DNA of 64,000 nucleotides, taken from NCBI RefSeq assembly GCF_000429665.1, contig NZ_AUCH01000003.1, positions 62,001 through 126,000 of the forward strand, read 5' to 3'. Below are positions 1 through 7,229 of the stretch, one piece after another (the stretch's first letter is position 1; each line of letters starts with the position of its first letter). Origin of the DNA: Azovibrio restrictus DSM 23866. Lineage in GTDB: Bacteria > Pseudomonadota > Gammaproteobacteria > Burkholderiales > Rhodocyclaceae. The notes beneath the pieces were generated by a model. It was not told where the DNA came from. It did no database searches and saw nothing but the letters and a program-made list of their open reading frames with translations. The position numbers and the translations under genes were made by a program.

Positions 1-173
1 GGCTGCCAGAGCAGGAACAGGCCCATGGCCATGGGCCAGAGGATGAGCCGGGCCTCCAGGGACGCCTGGAGCCCGAACACCAGCACATGCACGATGATCA
101 GATGCCCGGCCAGCAGCAGCTGGGGCCGCTGCAGGAGCCAGCGGGCCGGGCCGGGATAGGCCTGTTTGTCCAT
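1..173 (-). CDS. N-terminal part of an unidentified membrane protein (cut by window edge)
   Basis: A reverse-strand reading frame opens with ATG at 173-171 and runs without a stop to base 1, giving about 57 residues. The start reads MDKQAYPGPARW and is followed by a run rich in Leu, Ile, Val and Phe (about residues 18-35), then a second hydrophobic stretch near the edge (LILWPMAMGLFLLW). This is typical of a protein that begins with paired transmembrane helices. A G-rich stretch about 9 nt upstream could be the ribosome site. It is divergent from the pilin-like gene. Function cannot be assigned from this fragment. Confidence 0.55.
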   Translation of the reverse strand, partial: MDKQAYPGPARWLLQRPQLLLAGHLIIVHVLVFGLQASLEARLILWPMAMGLFLLWQ

Positions 174-296
174 CGCTTGCACACCCCCTGTCGAAATCCG
201 GACACCTGGCAGCAAAAACCGGGCGAAACCCCCTTGATCTCCCAGGCATGGTTCATGCAGGACAACCAGCGTCAGACCCTACTGGAGGAGCTCATC

Positions 297-965
297 ATGA
301 AACCCCGTCACCAATCCGGTTTCACCCTGGTGGAGATCGCCATCGTGCTGGTCATTATCGGCCTTTTGCTGGGCGGTGTGCTCAAGGGCCAGGAACTGAT
401 CACCCAGGCCAAGATCAAGAACGTCATCAACGACCTGAACGGCGTCTCCGCCGCCGTCTATGCCTACCAGGACCGCTATCGGGCCCTGCCAGGAGACGAA
501 AAGAGCAGCATCGTCGAAGCCCGCTGGACCGGCCTCAAGGGCGGCGACGGCAACGGGGTGATCTGCGGCACCTACAACGGCACCGCGGCGGTGGGCGCCG
601 GCAGCGGCAGCGCCTGCAGCGGCGAGAATGAATCCTCCCTGCTCTGGCAGCACCTGCGCTCCGCCGGCCTGGTTACCGGCGCCGGCAGCAGCGCCGATGC
701 GCCCCAGAATGCCGTGGGCGGCTTCACCGGCATCCAGGCCGGGGCCTTCGGCATGCAGGGCCACGTGATCTGCAGCAGCAACCTGCCAGCCAAGATCGCC
801 AGCTCCATCGACGCCCAGATGGACGATGGCTCACCGGCCACCGGCACCATCCGCGGCCAGGCCCAGGCCGCCCTGAATCCGGCCGCCGGTGGCGCCGTGC
901 CCGCCGCCGACAGTACTTACGTGGATGACGGCAACCAGATCTACATCATCTGCAAATCCATCTAG
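297..965 (+). CDS. Type IV pilin-like / prepilin-type N-methylation protein
   Basis: The 222-residue product has a short basic leader ending in Gly followed by FTLVEIAIVLVIIG, the class III prepilin signal cut by PilD before Phe, with the conserved Glu at position +5 and a hydrophobic helix of about 20 residues. I chose ATG 297 because GGAGGAG lies 7 nt upstream and the leader is then of normal length; the frame stays open upstream without pilin features. The C-terminal part is rich in Gly, Ala and Ser and has several Cys (VICG, SACSG, HVICS, YIICK) that could form disulfides. It stands alone, without pil or gsp neighbours, so it could be a minor pilin or a pseudopilin. The family is clear; the role is not. 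Confidence 0.8.
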   Translation: MKPRHQSGFTLVEIAIVLVIIGLLLGGVLKGQELITQAKIKNVINDLNGVSAAVYAYQDRYRALPGDEKSSIVEARWTGLKGGDGNGVICGTYNGTAAVGAGSGSACSGENESSLLWQHLRSAGLVTGAGSSADAPQNAVGGFTGIQAGAFGMQGHVICSSNLPAKIASSIDAQMDDGSPATGTIRGQAQAALNPAAGGAVPAADSTYVDDGNQIYIICKSI

Positions 966-971
966 GAAGAT

Positions 972-992
972 GGCCGGCCCCCGGGGCCGGCC
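972..992. terminator. GC-rich hairpin between convergent genes
   Basis: A perfect 10-bp inverted repeat (GGCCGGCCCC / GGGGCCGGCC with one base between) lies between the pilin-like stop at 965 and the antiporter stop at 996. There is no T-run on either side, so it is a terminator candidate without the U-tract of a classical intrinsic terminator. Confidence 0.5.
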
Positions 993-995
993 GGC

Positions 996-2960
996 TCAGA
1001 CCCGGGCCCGGGCGCCGCGTAGCAGACGCTCCTCGGCAGCCGTCAGGCCGGCGGGGAGCCCCAGGAGCACCACCACATCCCCTGCCTTGAGCCGGGTTTC
1101 CGGGGTGGGCTCCACGGCCTTGATGCCCCGGCGGCGGATGGCGCTCACCTCGCAGCCCAGGGCCCCCAGGTCCATTTCTTCCAGGGACAGGCCGATGCTG
1201 CCCGAGCCCGGCCCCAGCCAGACCGAGCGTAGCCGGGGCTGCTCCTCCTCATCCTCCCGGTCGCTCACCCCGTGGAAGAAGCCCCGCAGCAGCTGATAAC
1301 GGGCACTGCGGGTGTCGCGCACCCGGCGCAGCACCCGGTTCAGGGGCACCCCCACCAGCACCAGGGCATGGGAGGCCAGGGTCAGGCTGGCTTCCAGGGA
1401 TTCGGGCACCACCTCGGTGGCCCCGGCCTTGGAGAGCCGCTCGAAATCCCGCTCGTCCAGGGTACGCACCACCACCGGCAGTTCGGGCCGGTAATCACGC
1501 ACATGCTGAAGGATTTTCTCCGCCCCCCGGGTGTCGTCCACCGAGACGATCACCACGCTGGCCCGCTGCAGCCCCGCCGCCAGCAGGGACTCCCGCCGGG
1601 TCGCATCGGCAAAGACCACACTCTCACCGGCCGCCGCCGCTGCACGCACCCGCTCCGGGTCCAGGTCCAGGGCCACGTAATCCACCCCTTCCTGGGCCAG
1701 GAAACGGGCCAGGAACTGGCCGCTGCGGCCAAAGCCGCAGATGATGGCGTGCTTTTCCGTGGCCATGCTGCTGGCCGCCAGCTGGGTCAGCTGCATGGAC
1801 TTGAGCAGCCATTCACTGCCCGCGAAACGGGTCACGATGCGCTCGCAGTAATGGACGATGAAGGGGGCCACGAGCATGGACAGGACCAGGGCCGAGAGCA
1901 CCACCTGCTCCACGTGCCGGGGAATGCGCCCGGCTTCGCCGAGCAGCACGAAGCCGAACTCGCCCCCGGCGCACAGCCATAGGGCGGCGCGGATCGAGTT
2001 GCCGGGGGAGGAGCCCATGCGTCGGGCCACCAGGCCGACAATCACCCCCTTGAGCAGCAGCAGCCCGGCCAGGACCCCGAGCACCGCCCACCAGTTGCGC
2101 AACAGGATGGGCATGTCCAGCTTCATGCCGATGGTGACGAAGAACAGGCCCATGAGCACATCCCGGAAGGGCTTGATGTCCTCCTCCACCTGCAGCTTGT
2201 ACTCGGTCTCGGAAATCAGCATCCCGGCCACGAAGGCCCCCAGGGCCAGGGACAGGCCGGCCAGTTCGGTGACATAGGCCAGGGACAGGGTGATCAGGAG
2301 CACGTTCAGGGCGAAGATTTCCGAGGACCGGGCCCGGGCCACGAAATGGAACCACTTGCGCATCAGCCGCTGGCCGAAGAACAGGATCAGGGACAGCACC
2401 ACGACCGCCTTGACCAGGGCGATGCCCATCAGCATCGCCATCTGTTCGGGGGGCTTGGACAGGGAGGGCAGCAGGATCAGCAGGGGCACCACGGCCAGGT
2501 CCTGGAACAGCAGCACCCCGATCACGTCGCGGCCATGGGGCGCGTCCAGCTCCATGCGCTCCGCCAGCAGCTTGGAGAGCACGGCGGTGGAAGACATGGA
2601 GAGGATGCCCCCCAGGGCCAGGCCCAGCTGCCAGGAGTGGCCGAACACCAGGGACAGGGCGGTGACCGCCCCCATGGTCACCGCCACCTGGGCCAGCCCC
2701 AGGCCGAATACCGTACGCCGCATGGTATGCAGCTTGGGCAGGGAGAATTCCAGGCCGATGGAGAACATCAGGAACACCACGCCGAACTCGGCCAGATGTT
2801 GGGCCCCGGAAACATCCTTCATGAGGTTGAAGGCATGGGGGCCGATCAGGGTACCCACCAGCAGGTAGCCCAGCACCGGTGGCAGGTTGATGCGGCGGAA
2901 CAGGACCACCGCCAGCACCGAGGCTCCCAGGAGGACGAGGGTCAATTGCAGCGTATTCAT
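996..2960 (-). CDS. Kef-type K+/H+ antiporter with RCK (TrkA-N and TrkA-C) domains
   Basis: The 654-residue inner-membrane protein has a monovalent cation:proton antiporter-2 (CPA2) domain over roughly residues 5-380, made of repeated hydrophobic helices. The conserved segment GYLLVGTLIGPHAF lies near the N-terminus and the GxALSSTA-like signature appears as LGGILSMSSTAVLSK. It is followed by a Rossmann RCK-N domain (HAIICGFGRSGQFLARFL, the dinucleotide-binding glycine motif, then an acidic residue in VALDLDPERV) and a TrkA-C domain near the C-terminus (LGLSLEEMDLGALG). Length and order match KefB/KefC/YbaL. It probably exports K+ in exchange for H+ under nucleotide or thiol control. No KefF/G-type ancillary reductase is adjacent. 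It is divergent from kdsD. Confidence 0.88.
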   Translation of the reverse strand: MNTLQLTLVLLGASVLAVVLFRRINLPPVLGYLLVGTLIGPHAFNLMKDVSGAQHLAEFGVVFLMFSIGLEFSLPKLHTMRRTVFGLGLAQVAVTMGAVTALSLVFGHSWQLGLALGGILSMSSTAVLSKLLAERMELDAPHGRDVIGVLLFQDLAVVPLLILLPSLSKPPEQMAMLMGIALVKAVVVLSLILFFGQRLMRKWFHFVARARSSEIFALNVLLITLSLAYVTELAGLSLALGAFVAGMLISETEYKLQVEEDIKPFRDVLMGLFFVTIGMKLDMPILLRNWWAVLGVLAGLLLLKGVIVGLVARRMGSSPGNSIRAALWLCAGGEFGFVLLGEAGRIPRHVEQVVLSALVLSMLVAPFIVHYCERIVTRFAGSEWLLKSMQLTQLAASSMATEKHAIICGFGRSGQFLARFLAQEGVDYVALDLDPERVRAAAAAGESVVFADATRRESLLAAGLQRASVVIVSVDDTRGAEKILQHVRDYRPELPVVVRTLDERDFERLSKAGATEVVPESLEASLTLASHALVLVGVPLNRVLRRVRDTRSARYQLLRGFFHGVSDREDEEEQPRLRSVWLGPGSGSIGLSLEEMDLGALGCEVSAIRRRGIKAVEPTPETRLKAGDVVVLLGLPAGLTAAEERLLRGARARV

Positions 2961-2981
2961 GGGGAGCCGGGGCGGTGTTGT

Positions 2982-2987
2982 TATAAT
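2982..2987 (+). promoter_or_regulatory. Candidate -10 (TATAAT) for the kdsD operon
   Basis: An exact TATAAT sits in the 55-bp divergent gap, placing transcription start about 20 bp before the kdsD ATG. No good -35 is visible at 16-18 bp spacing (the region is GC-rich), and there is no clear Shine-Dalgarno before 3016, so the leader is probably short. Confidence 0.5.
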
Positions 2988-3015
2988 CCAGAGTAATCAT
3001 AAACGCTCGCATCCC

Positions 3016-4032
3016 ATGGCCCCAAGCCCTTCCGCAGCCTCCACCCCGTCCCGCCCCCCCGCCTCGCCGAGCCGGGCCGTGGACCTGGCCGCCCGGACCC
3101 TGCGCATCGAAGCCGATGCCCTGCTGGCGCTGATTCCCCGCCTGAACGGGGATTTCAGCCGCAGCGTGGAACTGATCCTGGCCAGCAGTGGCCGGGTCAT
3201 CGTCAGCGGCATGGGCAAGTCCGGGCACGTGGCGCGCAAGATCGCCGCCACCCTGGCCAGCACCGGCACCCCCGCCTATTTCGTCCATCCCGGCGAAGCC
3301 AGCCACGGGGACCTGGGCATGGTCCAGGGCTCCGATGTGTTCCTGGCCCTGTCCAACTCCGGGGAAACCGAAGAGGTGCTGCGCATCCTGCCCGCCATCA
3401 AGCGCCAGGGCGCCAAGCTCATCGCCATGACCGGCAACCCGGCCTCCAGCCTGGCCCGGGAGGCGGACGCCCACCTGGATGCCAGCGTCGCCCAGGAAGC
3501 CTGCCCCCTGAACCTGGCCCCCACCGCCAGCACCACCGCCGCCCTGGCCCTGGGAGATGCCCTGGCCGTGGCCCTGCTCGACGCCCGCGGCTTCGGCCCC
3601 GAGGACTTCGCCCTGTCCCACCCGGGCGGCACCCTGGGCCGGCGCCTGCTCACCCACGTGCGCGACGTGATGCACGCGGCCGACACGGTCCCCACCGTGC
3701 ATCCCGATGCCCCCCTCACCGACGCCATCCTGGCCATGAGCCAGGGGGGCCTGGGCATGACCGCCATCACCGACCCGGAATCCCGCATCCTCGGCATCTT
3801 CACCGACGGGGATCTGCGCCGGGCCTTCGCCCAGGGCCTGGACCTGGGACGCGCCATCATCGGCAGCCTGATGCACCCCAACCCCCACTGCATCGCCCCG
3901 GAACGGCTGGCGGTGGAGGCCGTGGACCTGATGGAGCGCCACCGTATCAACCAGCTCCTGGTCGCCGATGCTGATGGCCGGCTCCTGGGCGCCCTCAACA
4001 TGCACGACCTGTTCCGTGCCAAGGTGATCTGA
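3016..4032 (+). CDS. kdsD: Arabinose-5-phosphate isomerase (KdsD/KpsF)
   Basis: This enzyme interconverts D-ribulose 5-phosphate and D-arabinose 5-phosphate, the first step of Kdo synthesis for LPS. The 338-residue protein has a SIS sugar-isomerase domain at about 45-185 (RVIVSGMGKSGHVARKIAATL, HPGEASHGDLGM, LSNSGETEEVL) and two CBS motifs at about 215-335 (VRDVMHAADTVPTV; FTDGDLRRAF). Order and length match the family. I took ATG 3016; the frame is open upstream but runs into the promoter and the divergent gene. Its TGA overlaps the ATG of kdsC, so the two are translationally coupled at the head of an LPS operon. Confidence 0.95.
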   Translation: MAPSPSAASTPSRPPASPSRAVDLAARTLRIEADALLALIPRLNGDFSRSVELILASSGRVIVSGMGKSGHVARKIAATLASTGTPAYFVHPGEASHGDLGMVQGSDVFLALSNSGETEEVLRILPAIKRQGAKLIAMTGNPASSLAREADAHLDASVAQEACPLNLAPTASTTAALALGDALAVALLDARGFGPEDFALSHPGGTLGRRLLTHVRDVMHAADTVPTVHPDAPLTDAILAMSQGGLGMTAITDPESRILGIFTDGDLRRAFAQGLDLGRAIIGSLMHPNPHCIAPERLAVEAVDLMERHRINQLLVADADGRLLGALNMHDLFRAKVI

Positions 4033-4574
4033 TGCAAGCAGAAGCACGCGCCGCCCGTCTCAAGCTCATGGCCTTCGACATCGACGGGGTGATGACCGAC
4101 GGGCGCCTCTATTTCACCGAAGACGGCAAGGAGTTCAAGGCCTTCAACACCCTGGACGGCCACGGCCTGAAACAGCTGCAGAAGGCCGGCATCACCCTGG
4201 CCATCATCACCGGCCGCAGCTCCGGCGCCGTGGCAGCCCGGGCCGCCAACCTGGGCATCCCCCACCTGTACCAGGGCGTGGAAAACAAGCGGGAATGCCT
4301 GGAGCGTCTGCTGCAAACCCTGCAGCTCCCCTGGGAAGCCGCCGGCTACATGGGGGACGACGTGGTGGATCTACCGGTGATGCTGGCCTGCGGCTTCTGC
4401 GCCGCCCCCGCCAACAGTCACGCCGCCGTCCTGCAGCGGGCCCACCAGGTGAGCCAGCGCCGGGGCGGCGAAGGTGCCGTGCGGGAAATCTGCGACTTCA
4501 TCCTGGCGGCCCAGGGGCAGCTGGATGCCGCCCTAGCCCCCTATCTCCAGGCTCCCGCCGCCCCACAGCCGTGA
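4032..4574 (+). CDS. kdsC: 3-deoxy-D-manno-octulosonate 8-phosphate phosphatase
   Basis: KdsC dephosphorylates Kdo-8-phosphate to Kdo in the cytosol. The 180-residue protein is a compact HAD-family C0 phosphatase. The nucleophile motif is FDIDGVMTDGRLYF near residue 15, the Thr/Ser motif is in IITGRSSGAV, and the acidic motif is GYMGDDVVDLPVM. It overlaps the upstream kdsD stop by TGATG and the downstream lptC start by four bases. This is the normal kdsD-kdsC-lptC-lptA order in beta- and gammaproteobacteria. Confidence 0.95.
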   Translation: MQAEARAARLKLMAFDIDGVMTDGRLYFTEDGKEFKAFNTLDGHGLKQLQKAGITLAIITGRSSGAVAARAANLGIPHLYQGVENKRECLERLLQTLQLPWEAAGYMGDDVVDLPVMLACGFCAAPANSHAAVLQRAHQVSQRRGGEGAVREICDFILAAQGQLDAALAPYLQAPAAPQP

Positions 4575-5167
4575 GACCGGGCGCCTCCACCCTCTTTCCC
4601 CTGCTGGTGCTGAGCATCCTGGCCGGGCTGTCCTTCTGGCTCGAACAGGCTACGGAGGTCCCCCTGGTCAGCGACACCGGCAAGGCCCGCCACGACCCGG
4701 ACACTCTGGTGGATCAGCTCACCGTGTTCCGCCACGGCCCGGACGGCCAGCTCAAGTACAAGCTGGTGGCCAGCCACATGGAACACTATCCCGATGACGA
4801 AAGCAGCCTGGTGGTCGCCCCCCGCCTGACCAGCTACCGCCCCGACGCCCCCGAAGTGGTGCTTACCGGCAAGACCGCCCTGGTCACCCAGGAAGGCAAG
4901 CACGTGCTGGTGCGGGACGAGGTGGTGGTGACCCGGGCCGCTTTTGCCGGCCGGGCCGAAATGGTGGCCCGGACACCGGAACTGACCGTCCTGCCCGAAG
5001 AAGGCAAGGCCTACAACCAGCACCCCGTGCAGATCACCCAGGGCGAAAGCTGGATGCGCGGCACCGGAGTCCAGGTGGATAACAACCTGGGCACCTTTTC
5101 CCTGCAATCCAGCGTCACCGGCGAGTATTTCCGCAAACGTCAGCCCCAGACCGAGACCAGACCATGA
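4571..5167 (+). CDS. lptC: LPS export ABC transporter periplasmic protein LptC
   Basis: LptC is the single-span inner-membrane protein that passes LPS from LptBFG to LptA. I assign the start to GTG 4571, which overlaps the kdsC stop (GTGA); the frame is open further upstream only as a shadow of kdsC. The 198-residue product has one N-terminal membrane helix (FPLLVLSILAGLSFWL) and then a beta-rich domain with the family pattern: LTVFRHGPDGQLKYKLVA, then a MEHYPDDESS turn, then SQ/ITGESW-like repeats ending QITQGESWMRGTGV. It overlaps lptA by four bases (ATGA). Confidence 0.9.
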   Translation: MRPGASTLFPLLVLSILAGLSFWLEQATEVPLVSDTGKARHDPDTLVDQLTVFRHGPDGQLKYKLVASHMEHYPDDESSLVVAPRLTSYRPDAPEVVLTGKTALVTQEGKHVLVRDEVVVTRAAFAGRAEMVARTPELTVLPEEGKAYNQHPVQITQGESWMRGTGVQVDNNLGTFSLQSSVTGEYFRKRQPQTETRP

Positions 5168-5769
5168 TCCACGCTCCCTTTTTCCGGGCCCTGCTGCTCG
5201 GCCTCGCCCTGAGCTCCAGCCTCCCCGCCCTGGCCGAACGGGCCGACCGGGAAAAACCCATCGCCCTGGAGGCCGACAAGGTCACCATCGACGACATCAA
5301 GCGGGTCCAGGTGCTGGAAGGCAACGTGATCCTCACCCAGGGCACCCTGATCATTCATTCCGACAAGATCGTGGTGAGCGAGGATGCCTACGGCTTCCAG
5401 CGCGGCACCGCCTTCGGCGGCCCCAAGGGGCTGGCCCGTTTCAAGCAGAAGCGGGAAGGCAGCGAGGAATGGATCGAAGGGGAAGCGGAACGCATCGAGT
5501 ACGACACCCGCACCGAAGTGGCGGAATTTTTCCGCCGGGCCTGGATCAAGAGCGGCGAAGACCGGTTGAAGGGCGACTACATCTGGTACGACGCCATTTC
5601 CGAACGCTACCTGGCTTCCGCCGGGGAAGGCCCCCAGAAAAAGCCCATCCGGGTACAGGCCACCATCCATCCCAAGACCAAGGGGGCCCCGGCAGCCGAA
5701 GGCAGCTCCGGCCCCAGCGGCCTGCAGCTCAAAAGCACGGGCGGACTGACCCCGCCGGAACACCCCTGA
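5164..5769 (+). CDS. lptA: Periplasmic LPS-transport protein LptA
   Basis: LptA forms the periplasmic bridge that carries LPS to LptD/E. The 201-residue protein starts with a Sec signal peptide (LLLGLALSSSLPALA, cut before ERADRE). The OstA/LptA domain follows at about 30-165, with the usual opening PIALEADKVTIDD and VQVLEGNVILTQGTL. The C-terminal 30 residues are low-complexity (Pro, Gly, Ser) and look unstructured. It is the last gene of the overlapping operon; the expected lptB-rpoN do not follow, and a promoter for phasin genes comes instead. Confidence 0.92.
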   Translation: MIHAPFFRALLLGLALSSSLPALAERADREKPIALEADKVTIDDIKRVQVLEGNVILTQGTLIIHSDKIVVSEDAYGFQRGTAFGGPKGLARFKQKREGSEEWIEGEAERIEYDTRTEVAEFFRRAWIKSGEDRLKGDYIWYDAISERYLASAGEGPQKKPIRVQATIHPKTKGAPAAEGSSGPSGLQLKSTGGLTPPEHP

Positions 5770-5797
5770 AGCACCGCCACAAAGCCCTTACACGAGC

Positions 5798-5815
5798 CTT
5801 ACAAGCTCTTGTAAG
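5798..5815. repeat. Perfect inverted repeat CTTACAAG-CT-CTTGTAAG
   Basis: Two 8-bp arms separated by two bases lie 28 bp after the lptA stop. There is no T-run, so a regulatory or mRNA-stabilising role is as likely as termination. A partial direct copy (CTTACACGAGC) precedes it at about 5788-5797. Confidence 0.6.
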
Positions 5816-5831
5816 CAAAGCGGAAAACTTC

Positions 5832-5848
5832 TTTGTGCGGCGCACAAA
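5832..5848. promoter_or_regulatory. Operator-like palindrome upstream of the phasin promoter
   Basis: TTTGTGCG-G-CGCACAAA is a perfect 8-bp inverted repeat ending 6 bp before the -35 box. TGC/GCA half-sites of this kind resemble operators of the PHA-responsive repressor PhaR. That assignment is inference from phasin context; the symmetry is directly seen. Confidence 0.55.
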
Positions 5849-5854
5849 AATATG

Positions 5855-5882
5855 TTGACATCCGGATTTTCGTTCCTATAAT
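5855..5882 (+). promoter_or_regulatory. Consensus sigma-70 promoter for phasin gene
   Basis: TTGACA (5855-5860) and TATAAT (5877-5882) are both exact consensus hexamers, with a 16-bp spacer. Few promoters carry both perfect boxes, so strong expression is expected when not repressed. Transcription should begin near 5889, leaving a leader of about 65 nt. Confidence 0.85.
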
Positions 5883-5890
5883 TGGGCTCA

Positions 5891-5905
5891 TGCTGCAACG
5901 CAACA
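5891..5905. promoter_or_regulatory. Second TGC/GCA repeat at the phasin transcription start
   Basis: TGCTGC-AAC-GCAACA is an imperfect inverted repeat (5 of 6 pairs) just downstream of the predicted start site. With the palindrome at 5832-5848 it brackets the promoter, an arrangement that would suit a repressor of the PhaR type. No protein evidence is available in the window. Confidence 0.4.
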
Positions 5906-5953
5906 TTTGCGGCCCAGCGTTTCCCACCTTAGTCCTTTGATAGGAGCATCACC

Positions 5954-6514
5954 ATGATCACCACTCCCGAGCAATTCGCTGTCGCCAACAAGGCTGCCGT
6001 TGATTCCATGCTGTCCCTGGCCAACACCGCCCTGGCTTCCGCCGAGCGCATTGCTGCCCTCAACCTGAACACCGCCCGCTCCCTGCTGGAAGATTCCGTC
6101 GCCAACACCAAGGCCCTGATGGGTGCCAAGGACGTGCAGGAAGCCATGTCCCTGCAAGCCTCCCTGGCCCAGCCCAATGTGGAAAAGGCCGTGGCCTACA
6201 CCCGCAGCGTGTACGAAATCTCCGCCCAGACCAAGGAAGAGCTGTCCAAGATGGTCGAAGCCCAGTTCGCCGACTTCCAGAAGCAAGTCGCCTCCCTGCT
6301 GGACCAGGCCTCCAAGAGCTCTCCCGCCGGTTCCGATGTGGCCGTGGCTGCCGTCAAGTCCGCCATCGCCGCCGCCAACTCCGCTTTTGACAGCATGAAC
6401 AAGGCTGCCAAGCAGGTTTCCGAAATGGCCGAAGCCAACGTGGCCGCCGCCACCAACGCCACTGTCAAGGCCGTGGGCGCCACCGCCGCTGCCGCCAAGA
6501 AAAAGACTGCCTAA
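5954..6514 (+). CDS. phaP: Phasin family protein (PHA granule-associated)
   Basis: The 186-residue protein is nearly all alpha-helical and rich in Ala, Lys, Ser and Val, with no signal peptide. The phasin core is at about 5-110 (EQFAVANKAAVDSMLSLA, LAQPNVEKAVAYTRSVYE), followed by an Ala/Lys-rich tail ending AAAAKKKTA. Phasins coat polyhydroxyalkanoate granules in the cytoplasm and set their number and size. TAGGAG lies 8 nt before the ATG. The gene is followed by an intrinsic terminator and then by a paralogue. Codons are strongly biased, as expected of a highly expressed gene. Confidence 0.93.
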   Translation: MITTPEQFAVANKAAVDSMLSLANTALASAERIAALNLNTARSLLEDSVANTKALMGAKDVQEAMSLQASLAQPNVEKAVAYTRSVYEISAQTKEELSKMVEAQFADFQKQVASLLDQASKSSPAGSDVAVAAVKSAIAAANSAFDSMNKAAKQVSEMAEANVAAATNATVKAVGATAAAAKKKTA

Positions 6515-6532
6515 GTTCTGGCATAGCCGCAC

Positions 6533-6556
6533 AACCCCCGCTACGGCGGGGGTTTT
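6533..6556 (+). terminator. Intrinsic terminator between the phasin genes
   Basis: AACCCCCGC-TACG-GCGGGGGTT forms a 9-bp stem with a 4-base loop and runs into TTTT. It should end or attenuate transcription from the first phasin promoter. The second phasin may depend on read-through, since only about 25 bp separate it from the next start. Confidence 0.85.
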
Positions 6557-6580
6557 ACCATCCACAATCCGGAGGAAACC

Positions 6581-7150
6581 ATGAGCACCCCGAACATCGA
6601 ACAACTGGCCGCCGCCCAGAAGGCCAACGCCGAAGTGATGACCACCCTGATGCGCGCCGCCTTCAACGGCATGGAACGCCTGGCTGCCCTGAACATGGCC
6701 GCCTCCCGCGAATTCTTCAATACCGCCGTGAGCAACACCCAGCAGCTGCTCTCCGTCAAGGACCCCAGCGAGCTGTCCAAGCTGAACGCCAACCTGGCCC
6801 AGCCTGCCCTGGAAAAGTGGATGGATTACACCCGCAGCGTCTATGACCTGGTGAGCTCCGTCCAGAAGGAAGTAGGTTCCGTGGTCGAAGGCCAGTACGC
6901 CCAGTTCTCCAAGACCGCCGCTGCCAACCTGGACAAGACCAAGTCCGCTCCCGGCGGTGACATCCTGGCCGCCACCATGAAGTCCATGCTGGACGCCTCT
7001 GGCCGCGCCTTCGACCAGATGAACGCCATGGCCCGTCAGGCTGCCGACATCGCCGAAGCCAACCTGCAGGTGGCCGCCAACACCACCACCCAGGCTGCCG
7101 CCGCTGCCACCAGCGCCGCCTCCAAAGCCGCTGCCGCCGCCAAGAAGTAA
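6581..7150 (+). CDS. Phasin family protein, second copy
   Basis: The 189-residue product is a paralogue of the upstream phasin: it keeps the pattern NLAQPALEKWMDYTRSVYD and the Ala-rich C-terminus ending in AAAAAKK. A strong GGAGG lies 6 nt before ATG 6581. The gap to the first phasin holds a terminator but no obvious promoter, which suggests a dicistronic unit with reduced read-through. Differences are spread along the whole length, so the duplication is not recent. It presumably also binds PHA granules; a separate role in granule sorting is possible. Confidence 0.92.
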   Translation: MSTPNIEQLAAAQKANAEVMTTLMRAAFNGMERLAALNMAASREFFNTAVSNTQQLLSVKDPSELSKLNANLAQPALEKWMDYTRSVYDLVSSVQKEVGSVVEGQYAQFSKTAAANLDKTKSAPGGDILAATMKSMLDASGRAFDQMNAMARQAADIAEANLQVAANTTTQAAAAATSAASKAAAAAKK

Positions 7151-7169
7151 GCCACTTCCCGGCCAGCAA

Positions 7170-7195
7170 AAAGCCCCGGTCGATGCCGGGGCTTT
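7170..7195. terminator. Bidirectional terminator after the phasins
   Basis: AAAGCCCCGG-TCGATG-CCGGGGCTTT forms a 10-bp stem with A and T flanks on either side. It can serve both the phasin unit (plus strand) and the convergent gene ending at 7230. Confidence 0.8.
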
Positions 7196-7229
7196 GTGCG
7201 TTTACGCGTCCTTCTGGCCGTCGCAGGGA

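Noticed and set aside
1813..4047. 744-residue minus-strand frame across the antiporter and kdsD
   Set aside because: It crosses two well-supported genes in a non-coding frame and has low-complexity Gly/Ala/His composition.
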